From Verrucomicrobiota bacterium (GTDB lineage: Bacteria > Verrucomicrobiota > Verrucomicrobiia > Limisphaerales > JAHEOI01): 10,671 nt of DNA. Positions 8,382-10,671 of the stretch are shown here, piece by piece; the stretch's first letter is position 1; every line of letters begins with the position of its first letter. The stretch spans positions 1-10,671 of the forward strand of contig JAHEOI010000321.1 of the NCBI GenBank assembly GCA_018610125.1, written 5' to 3'. The translations under genes were made by a program, and so were the position numbers. The notes under the pieces were generated by a model. The model was given only the letters and a program-made list of their open reading frames with translations. It was not told where the DNA came from and made no database searches.

Positions 8382-8840
8382 ATGGAAACAGTGATTATCC
8401 TGCTCGTGGTCGGGGGAATCTTCCTATTGCTCGAGACGGTTCTCCCGGGCCTTATCGCCGGCACAGTCGGTTTTATCTGCCTGGTAGCCGGGGTGGTCAT
8501 CAGCTACCGAGATTTGGGAATGGGGGCCGGCAACCTCGTTCTTTTAATTGTCGTAATCAGCTTGATCACCGGCACGGTTATGTGGTTAAAATACTTTCCA
8601 CATAGCCGGGTCGGTAAGATGTTCGTCTCGGAATCGGCGGTCGGTGATTTGGGAACCCAACACTCCGAGCTGGAGCAAAAAGAAGGGAGAGCCTTGACGG
8701 CACTTCGTCCGGCAGGTACAGCAATCATTGACGGAAAGCGGATTGATGTCGTCTCGGATGGCGCCTACATCGATCCGGAAACCCCGATCAAGGTAATCGC
8801 GGTGGAAGGGAGTCGTGTTGTCGTCAGAGCCCTTGATTAG
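8382..8840 (+). CDS. Short NfeD-type membrane protein with C-terminal OB-fold domain
   Basis: This 152-residue protein has three predicted membrane helices (about 3-20, 24-43 and 50-69), with the conserved E18-x3-PG turn between the first two. A soluble domain (about 98-152) carries the NfeD OB-fold signature: EGRALTALRPAG (101-112), then KRIDVVSDG (119-127) and a closing beta strand. It belongs to the short NfeD class without the ClpP-like serine protease domain. Members are encoded beside SPFH proteins and are thought to partner flotillins in membrane microdomains. FloA follows 84 bases downstream, in the same order as in the Bacillus yqeZ-yqfA operon. The start at 8382 is forced by the TAG at 8376-8378 two codons upstream, although no Shine-Dalgarno sits at normal distance. 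GTG at 8391 is the only close alternative. Confidence 0.9.
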   Translation: METVIILLVVGGIFLLLETVLPGLIAGTVGFICLVAGVVISYRDLGMGAGNLVLLIVVISLITGTVMWLKYFPHSRVGKMFVSESAVGDLGTQHSELEQKEGRALTALRPAGTAIIDGKRIDVVSDGAYIDPETPIKVIAVEGSRVVVRALD

Positions 8841-8865
8841 GATTGACCTCGGCGAAACATCGATG

Positions 8866-8895
8866 AGGTCGACGCGGCCCTAGGTCGACGCGGCC
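8866..8895 (+). repeat. 14-bp tandem direct repeat in the nfeD-floA gap
   Basis: AGGTCGACGCGGCC occurs at 8866-8879 and again at 8882-8895, separated by two bases (CT), giving a 16-base period. A weak inverted match to the left (GACCTC 8845-8850 against GAGGTC 8865-8870, 14-base loop) could form a short hairpin, but there is no T-tract, so it is not a convincing terminator. The repeat could be a paired protein-binding site upstream of floA or a replication-slippage duplication. It ends 29 bases before the floA start. Confidence 0.7.
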
Positions 8896-8924
8896 ATAAC
8901 GAAACAACAAAGCGAGCAATTAAT

Positions 8925-9962
8925 ATGGAAAACTTCTCTGTTATCATCTGGGTGATCGTCGGCATCATTGCCGCGGGCGTGTTTATATGGGGCATCACTT
9001 TCCTGAATGTCTTTATCCGGGCATGGGTCTCAGGCGCCTATGTCGGCCCCGTCGACTTGATCGCACTGGCCCTCCGTCGCGTCCCGGTCGGTTACCTCGT
9101 CGACAATCGAATCAATGCCGTCAAGTCGGGAATCGATCTCTCGGCCGATGAGCTCTCGACCCACTTTCTGGCCGGCGGGAACGTCGAACTGGTCGTCTCG
9201 GCCTTGATCGCGGCCAAAAAGGCGAGAATCAACCTCATGTTTACGGATGCCTGCGCAATCGACCTCGCCACGAAAGGCACCAGCAAAACCGTCCTCGAAG
9301 CGGTCAAGACTTCGATCAACCCCAAAGTGATCGATTGTCCGAGCTCATCCTCGGGGAAAACCTCCATCGACGCGGTGGCCTATGACGGGATCCAGGTCAA
9401 GGCGCGTGCTCGAGTCACTGTCCGTACCAACCTGAGTCGCTTTGTCGGCGGCGCGACCGAAGAGACGATTGTCGCCCGCGTCGGTGAAGGCATCGTCTCG
9501 ACAATCGGCTCCGCAGAGACTTACAAAGCCGTTCTGGCAAATCCGGATTCCATCTCAAAGCGGGTCCTTGATAAGGCCTTGGATGCCAATACCGCGTTTG
9601 AGATCCTCTCGATCGATATCGGCGATCTCGATGTCGGCACAAACGTCGGTGCCAAACTGCAAACCGAGCAAGCCGACGCCAACAAATCGATCGCCCAGGC
9701 GCAGGCAGAAGTGCGACGCGCTTCCGCCGTGGCCCAGGAACAGGAGATGGTCGCCCGCACGCAGGAAATGCGCGCCCGTGTGGTCGAAAACGAAGCGCAG
9801 GTCCCCCTTGCTATTGCCGAAGCCTTCCGTCAAGGCAATCTCGGGGTCATGGATTACTATCGATTGAAGAACATTCAAGCCGATAGCTCAATGCGCCAGA
9901 ACATCGCCGGTGAGGAGCAGGGATCAGACGGATCCGGATCTTCGGACCATTCCCAGCAGTAA
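8925..9962 (+). CDS. floA: Flotillin-like protein FloA
   Basis: FloA is a membrane-anchored SPFH scaffold that assembles into functional membrane microdomains and affects membrane fluidity and the assembly of membrane protein complexes. The 345-residue protein is close to the usual 330. It has an N-terminal hydrophobic hairpin or helix (about 6-31), an SPFH/PHB domain (about 35-250) with the conserved AYVGPVDLIAL segment, and an Ala/Glu/Gln-rich coiled-coil region (about 245-300) of the FloA type. The family tail GNLGVMDYYRLKNIQAD begins at 304, and a short polar Gly/Ser-rich end follows. The ATG at 8925 comes directly before the membrane helix; its ribosome site is weak (GCGAG, 10-14 bases upstream). 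It lies downstream of an NfeD-type gene, the standard arrangement. The call is secure. Confidence 0.96.
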   Translation: MENFSVIIWVIVGIIAAGVFIWGITFLNVFIRAWVSGAYVGPVDLIALALRRVPVGYLVDNRINAVKSGIDLSADELSTHFLAGGNVELVVSALIAAKKARINLMFTDACAIDLATKGTSKTVLEAVKTSINPKVIDCPSSSSGKTSIDAVAYDGIQVKARARVTVRTNLSRFVGGATEETIVARVGEGIVSTIGSAETYKAVLANPDSISKRVLDKALDANTAFEILSIDIGDLDVGTNVGAKLQTEQADANKSIAQAQAEVRRASAVAQEQEMVARTQEMRARVVENEAQVPLAIAEAFRQGNLGVMDYYRLKNIQADSSMRQNIAGEEQGSDGSGSSDHSQQ

Positions 9963-9999
9963 ACCACGAACACTTGGGATCGCACCCTGCACCGTTCTT

Positions 10000-10671
10000 A
10001 TGGAGGAGTTCATTATCATGCTCGTCATCGTGGCGGTATCGGCGGCGTCAAGCTGGCTGCAAAAGAGCCGGCAAGACACCGAGGAGGAAAGTGACAGCAT
10101 CTTTCCGACCGATACCACCTCCGGTCGCCCCGGCCCTCACGAAGAGACGTCCGCACAGCGATCCTCCAGCGCCCAGGAAACATTGGAAGAATGGCTCGGG
10201 ATCAGCACCACGGAGGATGAGCCCTCCTCGGAAGAGAGCGAGCCCGCCCGTGAAACAACCCGCTCGTCTCGTGCGTCCCCCGAACAGAGTGAAAGTATCG
10301 GGCGCTTCGAAACAAAGGAGGAGCGCAGCGAATCCCATGCCATGAAGCCCGGGCATTACCGCTATCAGACGGAGCCCGAAAGCAAGCGAGGCCGCCGGAA
10401 AGTCGACGAGGCACAATCTCATAAGGCCACCGAATTTAAGGCCCATGCCGGAGATCCGTTTGCCCAATCTCAAGAGGATCCTTATTCGCGCCCGATCGAA
10501 TCCGCTTACAGCTACGACCGCAAGCAAGCCTACCGTATCCGACAGAAGCAGCCCTACAAGCGAAAAGCAAGCCAAGCCAAAAGCGCGCTCAAAAATGCCC
10601 TGAGCGACTCCGAGTCGGCGCGTCGCCTTTTCCTCGGGTCGGTCCTTTTGGGCCCCCCAAAAGCCCTCGAG
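10000..10671 (+). CDS. Unrecognised Ser/Glu-rich single-pass membrane protein downstream of floA (C-terminus beyond the window)
   Basis: I do not recognise a named family. From the ATG at 10000 the frame is open for 224 codons to the right edge. Residues 4-20 form a short hydrophobic helix with two Glu before it and QKSRQ after it, which predicts the N-terminus outside and the bulk in the cytosol. Residues about 25-115 are a low-complexity, acidic and Ser-rich, probably disordered linker. Residues about 118-205 become basic and Tyr/Gln/Lys-rich. Residues 206-223 form a new hydrophobic amphipathic block ending LGPPKAL, which looks like a conserved terminal motif, so the true end may be only a few codons away. 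A GGAGGAG at 10002-10008 would instead favour the ATG at 10018, but that start would shorten the membrane helix to about 13 residues. It follows floA by 37 bases and occupies the position that yqfB has in Bacillus, without visible similarity to it. A role as a FloA/NfeD partner is inference. Confidence 0.7.
   Translation, partial: MEEFIIMLVIVAVSAASSWLQKSRQDTEEESDSIFPTDTTSGRPGPHEETSAQRSSSAQETLEEWLGISTTEDEPSSEESEPARETTRSSRASPEQSESIGRFETKEERSESHAMKPGHYRYQTEPESKRGRRKVDEAQSHKATEFKAHAGDPFAQSQEDPYSRPIESAYSYDRKQAYRIRQKQPYKRKASQAKSALKNALSDSESARRLFLGSVLLGPPKALE
10002..10008 (+). promoter_or_regulatory. Shine-Dalgarno GGAGGAG supporting an ATG at 10018
   Basis: GGAGGAG ends nine bases before the ATG at 10018 and is the best-placed ribosome site in the window. 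It lies inside codons 1-3 of the longer reading from 10000, where it also encodes Glu-Glu. The two starts therefore cannot be separated by sequence alone: the ribosome site favours 10018, the length of the membrane helix favours 10000. Confidence 0.5.

Noticed and set aside
8845..8870. Possible intrinsic terminator between nfeD and floA
   Set aside because: The stem is only six base pairs with a 14-base loop and no following T-run, so termination is not supported.

Overview
The window is about 10.7 kb of moderately GC-rich bacterial DNA. It is gene-dense, with no gap over 100 bases between genes and no tRNA, rRNA, CRISPR array or insertion sequence that I can see. The mix of genes suggests a Verrucomicrobiota bacterium, probably of the Opitutales/Puniceicoccales kind. 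The reasons are a very large secreted PA14/lamin-tail/CotH protein, a divergent ClpX-like ATPase without a zinc-binding domain, and a short NfeD plus FloA-type flotillin pair. This assignment is inference from gene content, not from a marker gene.

Left half (1-5853, minus strand): a single reading frame is open for 1951 codons. It runs off the left edge, so the C-terminus is missing. It encodes an exported mosaic protein: signal peptide, PA14-like domain, Ig-like domain, Ig/FN3-like domain, a concanavalin-like (DUF1349-type) region, three lamin-tail domains, a jelly-roll-like stretch, a small beta domain, a CotH kinase domain and a fourth lamin-tail domain. A good sigma70-type promoter for it lies in the 82-base divergent intergenic region (5854-5935).

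Right half (5936-10671, plus strand): five genes lie head to tail with short gaps (36, 43, 84 and 37 bases), which suggests one operon or two overlapping ones. They are a ClpX-like AAA+ unfoldase, the enoyl-ACP reductase FabI, a short NfeD-type membrane protein, the flotillin-like FloA, and an unrecognised Ser/Glu-rich single-pass membrane protein cut by the right edge. NfeD followed by FloA is a classic pair that organises membrane microdomains. FabI supplies fatty acids for the same membrane, so the cluster has a membrane-biogenesis and membrane-organisation theme, with a possible protein quality-control ATPase at its head.

The points most worth a second look are: the ClpX-like ATPase appears to carry a second, degenerate copy of the AAA+ lid domain, lacks the zinc-binding domain and keeps an IGF tripeptide where ClpX contacts ClpP; the protein after FloA has an N-terminal membrane helix and a distinctive hydrophobic LGPPKAL block near its C-terminus; and a 14-bp direct repeat sits between nfeD and floA.
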